Positions 1-10,018 are shown, counted from the first letter of the stretch. The stretch is 64,000 nucleotides of DNA from Gammaproteobacteria bacterium (GCA_017302255.1 JAFLDV010000002.1:1-64000), one strand, 5' to 3'. Program-made: numbers and translations. The notes: generated by a model from the sequence alone, not told the origin.

Positions 1-124
1 GTTTTTTCGCTCAGTCTTACTGACTATAAATTTCTCTATATGTCACTCAACTGTTCTAAATCGTTTTGCGATTCAAATCCACCGAGTGCCCACACAGATG
101 ATTGATTGCTAATTGTTAAAGAGC
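1..124 (-). other. rRNA operon leader with boxA; 16S gene lies beyond the left edge
   Basis: Read on the minus strand, 113-124 gives GCTCTTTAACAA, the boxA core of rrn antitermination leaders, and about 20 bases further comes CTGTGTGGGCACTCG (83-97), the conserved stretch that follows boxA in enterobacterial and Alteromonadales rrn leaders. The rest (1-82) runs toward the 16S gene, which should begin just left of the window. BoxA is bound by NusB/NusE and lets RNA polymerase read through the untranslated operon. No mature 16S sequence is visible. Identification rests on motif identity and on three strong promoters immediately upstream. Confidence 0.85.
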
Positions 125-151
125 GTGCTTCGACTACGAAGCGGGACGTGC

Positions 152-179
152 ATCATACACTTCCCAGATTTTAAGTCAA
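152..179 (-). promoter_or_regulatory. rrn promoter, proximal (P3)
   Basis: Minus strand -35 TTGACT (174-179) and -10 TATGAT (152-157) with a 16-bp spacer, followed by a GC-rich discriminator (GCACGTCCC). The 16-bp spacer and GC-rich discriminator are usual for stringently and growth-rate regulated rRNA promoters. It lies about 27 bp upstream of boxA, so it is the promoter nearest to the 16S gene. Confidence 0.7.
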
Positions 180-281
180 GCAGAGAAATTCATTATTCTA
201 ACAAGCTTCTCTGCTTAACCTACTTCACTTCCCCGACAACCACTTTCAGGTCATTCGACCCTGCGTCGTTGCGAGGCGGCC

Positions 282-309
282 ATTTTAGTCAGTTTTCAGT
301 TCGTGTCAA
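282..309 (-). promoter_or_regulatory. rrn promoter, middle (P2)
   Basis: Minus strand -35 TTGACA (304-309, perfect consensus) and -10 TAAAAT (282-287) separated by 16 bp, followed by the GC-rich discriminator GGCCGCC. It points at the same rRNA leader as the promoters at 152-179 and 391-418. Confidence 0.75.
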
Positions 310-390
310 GCGTCTTTTTATCGACTATTTTCACTTTCTTCAAACTCACCCGGCGTTTCGCTTTCGCATCACCCCGTCGGCATGGGGCGC

Positions 391-418
391 ATTATAGAGG
401 GTTTTCCTGAAGGCGCAA
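391..418 (-). promoter_or_regulatory. rrn promoter, distal (P1) with A/T-rich upstream element
   Basis: Minus strand -35 TTGCGC (413-418) and -10 TATAAT (391-396) with a 16-bp spacer and a discriminator of GCGCCCC. Immediately upstream, 421-475 is A/T-rich on this strand with runs such as TTTTCTCAAATTT, as expected of an UP element contacted by the RNA polymerase alpha subunit. The -10 is perfect; the -35 is weak, which is tolerable with an UP element. Confidence 0.7.
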
Positions 419-529
419 GCGTAAATTTGAGAAAACTTCTACTTTTGAGCTCGACAGCCTGATTTTTCAACGAAAGGTGCTTTTTTCCAACAAATGCCGC
501 ATAATTTCCACTCAACAGAGGAAAATGAT

Positions 530-1060
530 ATGACCATACGTACATATAAAGGTATCGCACCAACGCTAGGTTTAGGTGTTTACGTCGATTTGTCAGCTGT
601 TTTGGTTGGCGATATCCATTTAGGTGACGATGTGAGTGTCTGGCCACTGGTCGCAGCACGTGGCGACGTCAACATCATTCGAATTGGCGCCCGCACTAAT
701 ATCCAAGATGGTTCAATTTTGCATGTATCAAGACCAAGCGGCAAAAACCCACAGGGTTCACCGTTGATCATTGGTGAAGACGTAACTGTGGGCCATAAAG
801 TGATGTTGCATGGCTGCCGCTTGGGAAACCGTATATTAGTCGGTATGGGCGCTATAGTAATGGACGATGCCGTTGTTGAAGATGATGTAATTATTGGTGC
901 TGGTAGTTTAGTGCCGCCAGGCAAGGTACTTGAGTCTGGCTATTTATATGTAGGTAGTCCGGTAAAACAAGCGCGGTTATTAAATGATGCCGAGCGAAAC
1001 TTCCTACAAGCTTCGGCGCAGAACTATGTAGATTTAAAAAATGACTATATAGCTGAGTAA
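530..1060 (+). CDS. yrdA: Gamma-class carbonic anhydrase-like hexapeptide protein
   Basis: A 176-residue left-handed beta-helix protein of the gamma carbonic anhydrase / YrdA family, probably a cytoplasmic metal-binding trimer. Hexapeptide repeats run from about residue 20 to 155, and the three expected metal-binding histidines are present at H65 (SILHVS), H89 (VGHK) and H94 (MLHGC). An upstream in-frame ATG at 494 is possible, but the ATG at 530 has GAGGAAA in front of it and matches the family N-terminus. It stands between the divergent rrn promoters and a convergent DUF1488 gene, as yrdA does near aroE in E. coli. The physiological reaction of YrdA proteins is not firmly established. Confidence 0.9.
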   Translation: MTIRTYKGIAPTLGLGVYVDLSAVLVGDIHLGDDVSVWPLVAARGDVNIIRIGARTNIQDGSILHVSRPSGKNPQGSPLIIGEDVTVGHKVMLHGCRLGNRILVGMGAIVMDDAVVEDDVIIGAGSLVPPGKVLESGYLYVGSPVKQARLLNDAERNFLQASAQNYVDLKNDYIAE

Positions 1061-1070
1061 TATAATTTGA

Positions 1071-1319
1071 TCAGGCAGCACCAATTAACCGGATGCTGCC
1101 ATCTTCTTCAAATTGCTCTTTCGCTACAGCTTGCTCAATTTCTTCTTCCCAGAAAAATCCATCCTCCACAACTTGCGCGAGCCAAGCATCGAGCTGCCAA
1201 CCATCTGGCATGACGATAAATATTTGCCGCCGCAACCCCTGATGCAGGCAACTACAACTAATAGCATTCTCTGCTTCATTCATTTTGAAGTCCTGATTAA
1301 AAATACATTGCTGATTCAT
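1071..1319 (-). CDS. DUF1488 family protein (YrdB-like)
   Basis: An 82-residue acidic protein of the DUF1488 group that lies next to aroE in many gammaproteobacteria (yrdB in E. coli). Visible traits are a beta-rich first half (residues 33-50, IFIVMPDGWQL) and a Trp/Glu-rich second half (WEEEIEQAV). Its start overlaps the end of aroE by 4 bases, so the two are translationally coupled and aroE-yrdB form one transcript. No function is established for the family. An imperfect GGCAGCA/TGCTGCC hairpin falls in its last codons but lacks a T-run. Confidence 0.8.
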   Translation of the reverse strand: MNQQCIFNQDFKMNEAENAISCSCLHQGLRRQIFIVMPDGWQLDAWLAQVVEDGFFWEEEIEQAVAKEQFEEDGSIRLIGAA

Positions 1320-2131
1320 TGCTGCATTAACTCTTGTAGTTTGTTAAGGACTGGCGTTACCGCAGGGGTTATACCTCTCCAGATTTGAAAACTTTCGGCA
1401 GCTTGGCTGACCAGCATACCAAGGCCGTCAGCAATGCACTTCACACCTGATTGTTGCGCCCACATTAAAAAGGCTGTTGGTTCGGTTCCATACAACATGT
1501 CGTATGCCAATTCGCAGTGAGAGAGATGGGATTCGTCAATATCAGGCCGGCTTCCATGCAAACCGGCAGAAGTCGCATTTATAACTAGAGTCCAAGGTTG
1601 TTTCGGAATATCTGCAAACCCTGATCCACTCACTTGTGCATTAAAATCACCAGCAACCAACAATGCTTTGTCGACCGAACGGTTTGCAACATGAACTACA
1701 GCAACCCCAGCTGTAAGCAAAGGCCCTATTACACCGCGGCAAGCACCACCGGCACCTAAAATTAGCACTTTGGCCCCTTCCAGTGACGCACCAAGCCTAA
1801 TTAAATCGGCAACTAGTCCTGCGCCATCGGTATTGTCGCCAACTAAACGGCCGTCTTCCTCTATATATAGTGTATTCACAGCTTGTGCTTGCATTGCTCG
1901 CAAAGTGCAGTGATCGGCTAACCTAAAGGCAACCTCTTTAAAAGGAACTGTGACATTTGCCCCTTTCCCACCCGTCGCAACAAATTGTTGCCAAGCTTCG
2001 GCAAAGCCATCGACCGGTGCTAGAATGGCCTCATAACTTAGGTCTTGTTGAGTTTGCTCAGCAAAACTGCGATGAATCATCGGCGATTTTGAATGCCCAA
2101 TCGGATTGCCAAACACAGCGTAACGGTCCAC
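1316..2131 (-). CDS. aroE: Shikimate dehydrogenase (NADP+)
   Basis: Reduces 3-dehydroshikimate to shikimate with NADPH, the fourth step of chorismate synthesis. The 271-residue product has the substrate site NPIGHSKSP (9-17), the catalytic Lys in NVTVPFK (K65), N86 and the catalytic Asp in GDNTDG (D102), then the NADP-binding loop GAGGACRG (126-133). K65 and D102 have the same numbering as in E. coli AroE. The start is a GTG preceded by GGTGG. Downstream it overlaps the DUF1488 gene; upstream lies a divergent globin gene only 9 bp away, so the promoters must overlap coding sequence. Confidence 0.95.
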   Translation of the reverse strand: MDRYAVFGNPIGHSKSPMIHRSFAEQTQQDLSYEAILAPVDGFAEAWQQFVATGGKGANVTVPFKEVAFRLADHCTLRAMQAQAVNTLYIEEDGRLVGDNTDGAGLVADLIRLGASLEGAKVLILGAGGACRGVIGPLLTAGVAVVHVANRSVDKALLVAGDFNAQVSGSGFADIPKQPWTLVINATSAGLHGSRPDIDESHLSHCELAYDMLYGTEPTAFLMWAQQSGVKCIADGLGMLVSQAAESFQIWRGITPAVTPVLNKLQELMQQ

Positions 2132-2140
2132 ATAACCACC

Positions 2141-2584
2141 ATGATAAAGTTGCTAAAAAAGATGTTTACGAACAAAACTGACGATACCAAGCGCCACCCG
2201 AATCCGCAACTGACGCCCTATGAACTCATCGGCGGCGAAACTGCAACCCGCAGACTTGCTGATCGATTCTATGACATTATGGCCACAGCCCCTGAAGCTG
2301 CCGAGTTATATGCCATTCATCCGCTGCCACTAGATACAATCCGACAGAAGTTTTTCGAATTTTTGTCCGGCTGGCTGGGTGGTCCCAGTTTATTCGAAGC
2401 AAAATACGGCCACCCAAGATTACGCGCTCGCCATATGCCGTTTCCGGTAACTCCGACGCTTCGCGACCAATGGATGTTTTGTATGAATGCAGCATTGGCA
2501 GAAGTCGTTACAGATCCGTTATTACGCGGTGGGTTAAGCGAAGCATTAACCCAACTCGCCAATCACATGATCAACCGCGAATAA
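2141..2584 (+). CDS. Group II truncated haemoglobin
   Basis: A 2-over-2 globin of the trHbO type (147 residues from the ATG at 2141). Features are the PYELIGGE N-terminus (26-33), the B-helix aromatics in DRFYDIM (41-47), the GWLGGP turn (78-83), the proximal haem-ligand His in RARHMPF (H98), and the group-II-specific Trp at G8 (W111 in RDQWMF). Such globins bind O2 or NO and are linked with nitrosative or redox defence. The start is uncertain: neither ATG 2141 nor ATG 2162 has a good Shine-Dalgarno, and the upstream region is occupied by aroE. It converges on hemF, whose product makes haem precursors, ending 1 bp before that gene's stop. Confidence 0.85.
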   Translation: MIKLLKKMFTNKTDDTKRHPNPQLTPYELIGGETATRRLADRFYDIMATAPEAAELYAIHPLPLDTIRQKFFEFLSGWLGGPSLFEAKYGHPRLRARHMPFPVTPTLRDQWMFCMNAALAEVVTDPLLRGGLSEALTQLANHMINRE

Positions 2585-3511
<927 letters not shown>

Positions 3512-3544
3512 CTATTGGTTTGCGCCGAATAAACTTGCTGAAAA

Positions 3545-4108
3545 TTAACCTGCGCGAAAAATATGTCCGGTTAACACGTCGCGGATCTCGCTTGGATTTA
3601 ACCGCCCGCCAACCGGTTCGTCAACAATCACAGCGACTTCTGTACCTAGCTGTGCAAACACTTGCTGACTATCACGACAGGCAGGCTGCCCTGATAAATT
3701 CGCACTCGTCGAAGTCACGGGTTTGCCGAAGGCTTGGCATAATTGGCGCACCGTTGGATGGTCGCTGACCCGCACAGCGATACTTTGAAACTGTCCAGTC
3801 AACCAATCGCTCACATGAGCGCGAGCAGGAACCACCCAAGTGACGGGACCAGGCCAGCTTTGCAACATGCGGTCGCGCTGCTCAGTCGACAACTTTTCAT
3901 CGTCAATATAAGGGAGTAACTGCTGATAGTCAGCAGCAATCAAAATTAAACCTTTGGCTTTTTCTCGTTGTTTTACTTGTAATAACAACGAGATAGCATC
4001 GTTATTATCTGGGTCACAACCAACGCCAAAGACTGCCTCTGTTGGATAGGCGATAACCTGTCCAGCTTGCAGTGCGGTAACCGCCGCAACTAATTCTGCC
4101 TGTGTCAT
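3545..4108 (-). CDS. tsaC: Threonylcarbamoyl-AMP synthase
   Basis: Makes L-threonylcarbamoyladenylate from Thr, bicarbonate and ATP, the first step of the t6A37 modification in ANN-decoding tRNAs. At 187 residues it is the short YrdC form without a Sua5 C-terminal domain. Recognisable blocks are [15 protein letters not shown] (19-33), [13 protein letters not shown] (46-58), GPVTWVVPA and [13 protein letters not shown]. The start has AGGAAATC upstream. It is divergent from purE across a 94-bp region that holds the purE promoter. Confidence 0.95.
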   Translation of the reverse strand: MTQAELVAAVTALQAGQVIAYPTEAVFGVGCDPDNNDAISLLLQVKQREKAKGLILIAADYQQLLPYIDDEKLSTEQRDRMLQSWPGPVTWVVPARAHVSDWLTGQFQSIAVRVSDHPTVRQLCQAFGKPVTSTSANLSGQPACRDSQQVFAQLGTEVAVIVDEPVGGRLNPSEIRDVLTGHIFRAG

Positions 4109-4119
4109 GGTGATTTCCT

Positions 4120-4158
4120 AAGGAAAAGTTTTCCTGGCAACGGCCAGATGGCTATAAT
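4120..4158 (+). promoter_or_regulatory. purEK promoter with PurR-like operator
   Basis: A -10 TATAAT (4153-4158) lies 17 bp from a weak -35 TTTCCT (4130-4135). The -35 is inside a palindrome, AGGAAAA-G-TTTTCCT (4121-4135). The 16-mer at 4120-4135 keeps the right half GTTTTCCT found in the E. coli purEK PurR box as I remember it and agrees at 12 of 16 positions with that site. A repressor there would block polymerase, matching known purine repression of purEK. Whether the genome encodes PurR cannot be seen here. Confidence 0.5.
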
Positions 4159-4202
4159 AGCCGCCTATTATGCCAGCAACTGGTCGTTTTGAGGAAACAG
4201 CA

Positions 4203-4694
4203 ATGAAAGTCGGTATCATTATGGGTTCAAAATCTGATTGGCCTACCATGAAAAATGCAGCAGATATGCTTGATAAGTTTGGTATCGCTTATGAAACGAC
4301 CGTTGTGTCTGCACACAGAACCCCACACCTATTGGCAGAGTATGCTGGTAATGCTGCAGCGCGCGGCTTAAAGGTGATTATCGCTGGCGCCGGTGGTGCA
4401 GCACATTTACCAGGTATGGCAGCAGCATTCACCAGCTTGCCGGTGCTGGGAGTACCAGTGCAATCCAAGGCTCTGAAAGGTTTAGATTCTTTGTTGTCAA
4501 TTGTGCAAATGCCAAAAGGTGTTGCGGTAGGTACTTTGGCGATTGGCGACGCTGGTGCGGCAAACGCTGGTTTGTTGGCCGCACAAATTCTGGCTACTGC
4601 CGATGCCGATTTAATGCTGAAAATCGATGCATTCCGTCAGGCGCAAACTGATTCGGTACTTAGTGAACCAAATCCTGCTGTAGGTGGCGCATGA
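4203..4694 (+). CDS. purE: N5-carboxyaminoimidazole ribonucleotide mutase
   Basis: Class I PurE, which moves the carboxylate of N5-CAIR to C4 to give CAIR in purine synthesis. The 163-residue product has the GSKSDW loop (8-13), SAHRTP (catalytic His), the [12 protein letters not shown] block and [20 protein letters not shown], all typical of the octameric bacterial enzyme. The ATG at 4203 is chosen over an in-frame ATG at 4170 because GAGGAAA precedes it. The last codons overlap the purK start (ATGA), indicating translational coupling with its substrate-supplying partner. Confidence 0.97.
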   Translation: MKVGIIMGSKSDWPTMKNAADMLDKFGIAYETTVVSAHRTPHLLAEYAGNAAARGLKVIIAGAGGAAHLPGMAAAFTSLPVLGVPVQSKALKGLDSLLSIVQMPKGVAVGTLAIGDAGAANAGLLAAQILATADADLMLKIDAFRQAQTDSVLSEPNPAVGGA

Positions 4695-5851
4695 ACATTT
4701 TAGTCATGGGTGCAGGCCAACTAGCCCGCATGATGGCGCTTGCCGGCGCTCCGCTTAATTTAAAAGTTACAGCTTATGATGTGAATTCGGACAAAATTGT
4801 TGATCCGGTGAGCAATCAAGTATTCGCCTTAGACTTAGCCAATGCCGTTGCACAAGCTGATGTTGTAACTTCTGAATTTGAACATATCCCGTATCCAGTT
4901 CAAGAAGTTTGCCAGCAAAGCGGCAAGTTTTTCCCCAACAGTACCGCCATCAAAGCCGGTGGCGACCGCCGTCAAGAAAAACAGTTATTAGATGCTGCCG
5001 GAGTGGCGAACGCAGGTTATCGCATCATCACCAATGAGAGTGAATTTTACGCTGCAATTTCGGCGCTCGGTTTACCATTAGTGCTGAAAAGTGCGCTTGC
5101 CGGTTACGACGGAAAAGGTCAGTGGCGGTTAAAAACTGCTGAAGACGCAGCTGCTACTTGGACTGATATTGCTGCGTTTATGGCTGGCGCCGAACACACA
5201 CTGCCACAGGCTATTGTGGCTGAGCAATTTATCCGCTTCGATCGTGAAGTAAGTCTGGTTGGCGCTCGCAACGCCAAAGGTGAGACTGTGGTATACCCTC
5301 TCACCGAGAACCATCACGTAAACGGCGTATTATCAGTCTCTATGGCGTTACCGGCACCTGAGGATCTGCAACAACAAGCAAAGCAAATGTTCGATGCGGT
5401 GGCAGCGAAGCTGGATTATGTCGGCGTACTAGCACTGGAGTTTTTCCAAGTTGGCGACCAGTTGTTGGTCAATGAGATTGCGCCGCGAGTGCACAATTCT
5501 GGTCATTGGACACAACAAGGTGCCGACACCTGCCAATTCGAAAATCACCTGCGAGCAGTTGCTGGTTTACCGCTTGGTAGCACGGCATTAGTGCGACCAA
5601 CGGTCATGGTGAATATTCTTGGTGAAGACCATGTCGACGCGGCGGTGCTGAATATTCCATCTTGCCATCTGCATTGGTACGGTAAAAGTAAACGTCCAGG
5701 TCGCAAGATGGGCCACATCAATGTCTGCGGACAGGACAACGCGCAGTTGGCAGACCGGTTTTTGGCACTTGCTGCTTTATTACCTACTGACAAATTCTTG
5801 GAAGTCGCTGACGTTGCAAAGGTTTTTGCCGCCCGCCACCAGCAAAGCTAA
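4691..5851 (+). CDS. purK: 5-(carboxyamino)imidazole ribonucleotide synthase
   Basis: ATP-grasp enzyme that makes N5-CAIR from AIR, bicarbonate and ATP, feeding PurE. The 386-residue protein starts with the nucleotide-fold motif [12 protein letters not shown], has the ATP-grasp lysine region [17 protein letters not shown], the metal-binding segment [17 protein letters not shown], and a typical C-terminal beta subdomain. It overlaps purE by 4 bp and is followed by a strong terminator hairpin at 5871-5912. Confidence 0.96.
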   Translation: MNILVMGAGQLARMMALAGAPLNLKVTAYDVNSDKIVDPVSNQVFALDLANAVAQADVVTSEFEHIPYPVQEVCQQSGKFFPNSTAIKAGGDRRQEKQLLDAAGVANAGYRIITNESEFYAAISALGLPLVLKSALAGYDGKGQWRLKTAEDAAATWTDIAAFMAGAEHTLPQAIVAEQFIRFDREVSLVGARNAKGETVVYPLTENHHVNGVLSVSMALPAPEDLQQQAKQMFDAVAAKLDYVGVLALEFFQVGDQLLVNEIAPRVHNSGHWTQQGADTCQFENHLRAVAGLPLGSTALVRPTVMVNILGEDHVDAAVLNIPSCHLHWYGKSKRPGRKMGHINVCGQDNAQLADRFLALAALLPTDKFLEVADVAKVFAARHQQS

Positions 5852-5870
5852 CAGCACCAAGCGAACAGGC

Positions 5871-5912
5871 TCAGGCGATACCAAATCAGTTTTGTATCGC
5901 CTGACATTTTTT
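5871..5912 (+). terminator. Intrinsic terminator of purEK
   Basis: An 11-bp perfect stem, TCAGGCGATAC (5871-5881) with GTATCGCCTGA (5894-5904), followed by CATTTTTT. Its 3' arm lies over the end of the convergent yrdD gene, whose stop is at 5886-5888, so part of the terminator is also coding sequence on the other strand. Confidence 0.8.
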
Positions 5913-6422
5913 GCTAGCGCAAATTAACCGAGGACCATTAGCGCTCGGTTTTTCCGCTAACAAGCCAAAGCCACATTGCTGGCAAATCCCGGGCACCGGT
6001 TTTAAATTCAGCACAAAATCACATGCCGGGTAACCATCACACCCATAAAAAATCTTGCCAAACTTACTGGTTCTCTCCAGCAGCTTACCTTTATGGCAAA
6101 GCGGACAGCTTACATCAGCAACAACCGGCGCTTCTTCATGCACCACAAAATGACAACTTGGGAAATTGGTACATCCGATAAACATGCCATACCGACCATT
6201 TTTAACTGCGAGCTCAGCACCGCATTCTGGACAAGGCGTATCCGCCAGCACTTTCACAATAGTGCTTTCATGCGGGTGTAGATTTTGCACGTAGGTGCAA
6301 GCTGGATAGTTGCTACAACCTAAAAATGGGCCGTGTTTGCCTGATTTCATAACAAGCGGATGCGCACATACCGGACATTGCTGTTGATGTTCTGGGATGG
6401 CAAATAGCGGAGTATCGGACAT
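5886..6422 (-). CDS. yrdD: Zinc-finger protein related to the topoisomerase I C-terminal domain
   Basis: A 178-residue protein built almost wholly of C4 zinc ribbons like those at the C-terminus of bacterial DNA topoisomerase I. Four Cys clusters follow each other (CPVC..., CPEC..., CPLC..., CQQC...); the first three are spaced like the GxxGxFxGCxxxPxC ribbon, the fourth is degenerate. No catalytic topoisomerase domain is present, so a nucleic-acid-binding role is inferred. In E. coli yrdD sits in the same dprA-smg-yrdD-tsaC neighbourhood. Here a terminator after smg (6526-6553) separates it from dprA-smg. Confidence 0.85.
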   Translation of the reverse strand: MSDTPLFAIPEHQQQCPVCAHPLVMKSGKHGPFLGCSNYPACTYVQNLHPHESTIVKVLADTPCPECGAELAVKNGRYGMFIGCTNFPSCHFVVHEEAPVVADVSCPLCHKGKLLERTSKFGKIFYGCDGYPACDFVLNLKPVPGICQQCGFGLLAEKPSANGPRLICASKKCQAIQN

Positions 6423-6525
6423 TATCTAGCCAAGTAAATCTATATGGCGGCATTATTACACACTTTTCTACCCACAGCTGAAGGTCATTTTGTGCGATGC
6501 AACACTGCGAGCAGGCAAAGACGCC

Positions 6526-6553
6526 AAGAAAAAGGCCGCTTAATGCAGCGGCC
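6526..6553 (-). terminator. Intrinsic terminator at the end of smg
   Basis: On the minus strand, stem GGCCGCT (6547-6553) / AGCGGCC (6534-6540) with a 6-nt loop, then TTTTTCTT. The smg stop codon lies within the hairpin. It should end the LysM-dprA-smg transcript before yrdD. Confidence 0.75.
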
Positions 6554-7013
6554 CTGTTGGTTCTTCAAAAATGAGGTCTTCCATTTGGGCGTAAGCCGTT
6601 TCATGGCCTGGCGCATTAAATAGCACCATTAACACCACCCACTTTAAGTCTTCCAAACTGACTTCGGCACTATCCAAGTCCATGACCCGGTCAAGCACCA
6701 TTTCACGTGTTGGCAAATCCAATACGTTTATTTGCTCTAAAAACAGCAGGAAGCCACGACACTCAGCATCCAACTTACGTTGTTCCTCTGCAGTGAAAAT
6801 CCGTACTGCAGTGGAGTTAGTCTTTGTTAAATAGGGTTTTACATGACTTTCCTGTAACTTGGAAAGGCTCTCCAACCAGCGTAGGGCTTTAAAAATATCA
6901 TCATCGTGAAAGCCCGCTTTGACTAATTCTTTCGTCAAATCAGCTTGGTTCACGTAAATTTCCGATTCGTTATGAATGTAGTTTTCGAACAGATAGACGA
7001 GGATATCAAACAT
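6540..7013 (-). CDS. smg: Smg family protein (DUF494)
   Basis: A 157-residue all-alpha acidic protein of the Smg family, always near dprA in gammaproteobacteria. The opening [15 protein letters not shown], the TKELVKAGF segment and the Trp-containing [13 protein letters not shown] are characteristic. It starts 2 bp after dprA stops. No biochemical function is established; the context suggests cotranscription with dprA rather than a known joint activity. Confidence 0.9.
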   Translation of the reverse strand: MFDILVYLFENYIHNESEIYVNQADLTKELVKAGFHDDDIFKALRWLESLSKLQESHVKPYLTKTNSTAVRIFTAEEQRKLDAECRGFLLFLEQINVLDLPTREMVLDRVMDLDSAEVSLEDLKWVVLMVLFNAPGHETAYAQMEDLIFEEPTGPLH

Positions 7014-7015
7014 AC

Positions 7016-8110
7016 TTAGGCCCTCCTCACTCGAATGTAGCCACCAGGCACAGCCGCAACTGCCCCAGAAAGTTCCAGCTCAAGCAGTGCAATGGTTACG
7101 TCAGCTACCGGCATTGCTGCCCGCGCGGCAATCAGATCGATTGCAGTAGCCTCATCTCCTACGTTAGACAACAAGCCGGTCACAAACAAGTCTTGCTGAC
7201 AATTATTTTTCTCAACGTTGGGTTTCCCATCAGATTTTGGTAATTCTATTGCCAACTCTTCTAAGATATCGGCGGTATTACGAGTTAGTTTAGCGCCTTG
7301 TTGAATTAACTGATGACAACCGGCAGATTGGGGGCTGCGAATTGACCCTGGTACGGCAAAAACCTCCCGGCTATATTCCGCAGCGTAGTTCGCACTAATT
7401 AACGAGCCACTTTTTTCTGCAGCTTCAACAACTAATGTGCCCAGACTCAGTCCAACAATAATTCGATTACGAATAGGAAATAGCCGGGCTTGGGGTTCCA
7501 CTGGCGGCAAATACTCAGAAACTAATGCTCCTTGTTCGGCGATCTTGCGAAACAACTCTTCGTGCTGCCATGGATATTGATGACTTAAACCGTGACCACA
7601 CACAGCAATAGTTTTACCTCGCGCCACAGAAAGTGCACCTTGATGTGCTGCGGCATCGATGCCTCGCGCTAGGCCACTGGTAATCACGAGCCCTTCGGTT
7701 GCTAACTGAGCGGCGAAATCAAAAGCGATCTCACGTCCGGTCGCAGTAGGTTGTCGGCTGCCAACCACGGCCAATTGCGGTTGCGCCAAGAGTGAGCAAT
7801 CTCCCTGCACAAACAACATTAAGGGCGGATGCTTAATTTCTCGCAATAAGGGCGGATAACGTGGGTCAAGGAAGTTGATGGCGTGGCACGCAAAAGTGCT
7901 GGCGAGCCAACGTTCAGAGGCATCCAGCATCGTACTTGCAGGGTGTTGAATTCGCTTCGCTTGTGACTCAGTCAAGCCCGCCGCAACTAATGTTGCAGCG
8001 GATGACCGAAAGATATCTTGAAATGGTATAGCTGAACAGAGGCTCTCAAACCGGACTACATCCATCCCGGGAACTGCCGCCAGCGTCAGCCAATGGTGCA
8101 GATCATCCAT
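7016..8110 (-). CDS. dprA: DNA processing protein DprA
   Basis: Binds incoming single-stranded DNA and loads RecA during natural transformation. The 364-residue protein has an N-terminal SAM-like region (1-75), the extended Rossmann fold with [12 protein letters not shown] and [16 protein letters not shown], an RNRIIVGLS block, and a C-terminal winged-helix domain (about 305-364). All DprA family blocks are intact. The ATG follows AAGGGGGG. It sits between the LysM gene (27 bp) and smg (2 bp). Presence of DprA alone does not prove competence. Confidence 0.95.
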   Translation of the reverse strand: MDDLHHWLTLAAVPGMDVVRFESLCSAIPFQDIFRSSAATLVAAGLTESQAKRIQHPASTMLDASERWLASTFACHAINFLDPRYPPLLREIKHPPLMLFVQGDCSLLAQPQLAVVGSRQPTATGREIAFDFAAQLATEGLVITSGLARGIDAAAHQGALSVARGKTIAVCGHGLSHQYPWQHEELFRKIAEQGALVSEYLPPVEPQARLFPIRNRIIVGLSLGTLVVEAAEKSGSLISANYAAEYSREVFAVPGSIRSPQSAGCHQLIQQGAKLTRNTADILEELAIELPKSDGKPNVEKNNCQQDLFVTGLLSNVGDEATAIDLIAARAAMPVADVTIALLELELSGAVAAVPGGYIRVRRA

Positions 8111-8137
8111 GATCCCCCCTTGGCATTGCCTGATATT

Positions 8138-9370
8138 TTAGAGGTCGCCGATAGCGTCCCCAACTCGAATTGGTTTATTAGTACCAGTAACGATAGCAAA
8201 GCTTGTCCGTTCTGACACTTTGAATACCATCAATTCACCAACTTTTTCACGTGGCATCACTAGCGGTTCACCATCGATACCGCCGGTGATCTCTTGGTAC
8301 TTAGTCGCATCAGCGGTGTAGACAGGACCTTGCTTGGTATCAACAATACTTGGCGATTGGCGATAAATTGAGAACATATGTCCTGGTTTAACATCGGCTA
8401 ATTCGCCTTTATTTAATACCACGATGTCCCATTTAGAAAACTCACGCAAATCAGAAGTAGTATCGATAATCAAACCTTCAATGCTTTGTTCTGGCTTAGT
8501 CATCACAAAGAACGCAGGCAACGATTGACCTTGTGCAGCTGGCAGTAAACGGTCACCTTGACGGATTTCCTGTTTTACATCAATAACTGCAACTGAAGCA
8601 GGCTCATTTTGGTCAGGATTACCAGAGCGGAAAGCTTTCGCAGTACCGACTAAAACCGTCTCGTAACCCAATAAGTTTTCTGTCTCAGGGTCGATGTATG
8701 CCTTGCCTTTACGATAGATACCGTAACTTGCACCTTGCTCTAACTGACCACGAACGTAAAGAATATGACCTTGACCAGCATTTTTAACTTGTTCGTTAGC
8801 ACCAAGCACGTACGGCAAGTCTTTAATTTCTTTATCAGAAAGCGCTTGTTCGTAGGTTAAGAACGGACGAATCATAGTTAATGGCAGTGTGGTAATCGCT
8901 TTTGCGGACTTCAGCTTCTTACGAGCTGATGGCGACAACTTACGAATGCCCAGTGATGAATAGTCACTTGAAGACTCAACTGCTGGAGTTTCCTCAGCAG
9001 GTTGTTCTGTTTCTGTGACATCTGCAACGACTTCGCCTTCCGACGAAGTTTCAGCACCATCCGGAGATACCTTAATGACACTTTCGTCATTTACCGATAG
9101 CACTGGATTACCGGCGTTGTCGTAGCTCAAGCTAAGAACATCACCCGGATAAATCAGATGTGGGTTCACAACTTGTGGGTTTAATTTCCACAGTTGTGGC
9201 CATTGCCATGGTTGTTGTAAATACAAACCAGAAATATCCCAAAGGGTATCGCCTTCCTTAACTGTATAAGTTTTAGGAGCGTCAGGTTTGATTGCTATTT
9301 CTTCAGCAATGGTTTGTGCTGTGTAACAAAACAGCAGTGCAGCGATAGAGATTGTTATTGTTTTCAGCAT
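8138..9370 (-). CDS. Secreted LysM-domain peptidoglycan-binding protein
   Basis: A 410-residue exported protein: signal peptide about 1-22 ending at TIA-EE, then one LysM domain (about 34-83, YTVKEGDTLWDIS ... PGDVLSL), an acidic linker (about 100-135, rich in E, T, P) and a long beta-rich C-terminal part without a recognised catalytic motif. LysM binds the glycan strands of murein, so it probably sits in the periplasm on the wall. An orthologue is commonly found between dprA and def in Alteromonadales. It starts after AAGGAAG and is divergent from def. Confidence 0.85.
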   Translation of the reverse strand: MLKTITISIAALLFCYTAQTIAEEIAIKPDAPKTYTVKEGDTLWDISGLYLQQPWQWPQLWKLNPQVVNPHLIYPGDVLSLSYDNAGNPVLSVNDESVIKVSPDGAETSSEGEVVADVTETEQPAEETPAVESSSDYSSLGIRKLSPSARKKLKSAKAITTLPLTMIRPFLTYEQALSDKEIKDLPYVLGANEQVKNAGQGHILYVRGQLEQGASYGIYRKGKAYIDPETENLLGYETVLVGTAKAFRSGNPDQNEPASVAVIDVKQEIRQGDRLLPAAQGQSLPAFFVMTKPEQSIEGLIIDTTSDLREFSKWDIVVLNKGELADVKPGHMFSIYRQSPSIVDTKQGPVYTADATKYQEITGGIDGEPLVMPREKVGELMVFKVSERTSFAIVTGTNKPIRVGDAIGDL

Positions 9371-9493
9371 GCCAGCTTCCTTGAGCGCGGATCTGTAGTA
9401 ATTATTGCATACTAAGCTGTTAATACAGTGGATTAATGGCTAAAATTAGACCATATCACAGTTAGTTAAACAAAGCATAATTTTGTAGGTCCC

Positions 9494-10000
9494 ATGTCAG
9501 TATTAACCGTTTTGCATTACCCTGACGATCGCTTGCGCACTATCGCCAAGCCGGTCACCGAATTTAACGAAAAACTACGCCAGTTGGTTGCCGACATGAT
9601 TGAGACCATGTATGCAGAAAATGGCATTGGTCTTGCCGCAACACAAGTAAATATACACCAACGCGTCGTGGTGATCGATTTATCTGAAGAGCGTAACCAA
9701 CCGCAAGTTTTCATTAATCCCGAGATCATTACCAAAAGTGGTGACACAACTTATGAAGAAGGTTGTCTGTCTGTACCACAAAACTACGCGAATGTTGAAC
9801 GCGCAGCTGAAGTTACTGTAAAAGCACAAGATGCAGAAGGCAATCCTTTTGAAGTAAATGCTAATGGATTGCTAGCTATTTGCTTACAACATGAGCTCGA
9901 TCATCTGGTTGGCAAGCTGTTTATCGACTATCTGTCACCATTAAAACGGGATCGTATTCGGAAAAAGCTGGAAAAAGAAGCCCGCAACCAAAGCCGTTAA
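9494..10000 (+). CDS. def: Peptide deformylase
   Basis: Removes the N-formyl group from nascent proteins. The 168-residue type I enzyme has the three hallmark motifs: GIGLAATQV (motif I), EEGCLSVP (motif II, Cys metal ligand) and QHELDHLVG (motif III, HExxH with two metal-ligand His and catalytic Glu). First gene of the def-fmt-rsmB-trkA operon, whose second gene adds the formyl group that Def later removes. Confidence 0.98.
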   Translation: MSVLTVLHYPDDRLRTIAKPVTEFNEKLRQLVADMIETMYAENGIGLAATQVNIHQRVVVIDLSEERNQPQVFINPEIITKSGDTTYEEGCLSVPQNYANVERAAEVTVKAQDAEGNPFEVNANGLLAICLQHELDHLVGKLFIDYLSPLKRDRIRKKLEKEARNQSR

Positions 10001-10018
10001 CCCAGCACAGGAATCACC

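Noticed and set aside
369-659. 96-codon minus-strand frame over the rrn promoter region.
   Set aside because: Overlaps three promoters and the start of yrdA; no ribosome site.
1074-1101. Hairpin GGCAGCA/TGCTGCC between yrdA and the DUF1488 gene as a terminator.
   Set aside because: Thirteen-base loop and no T-run on either strand.
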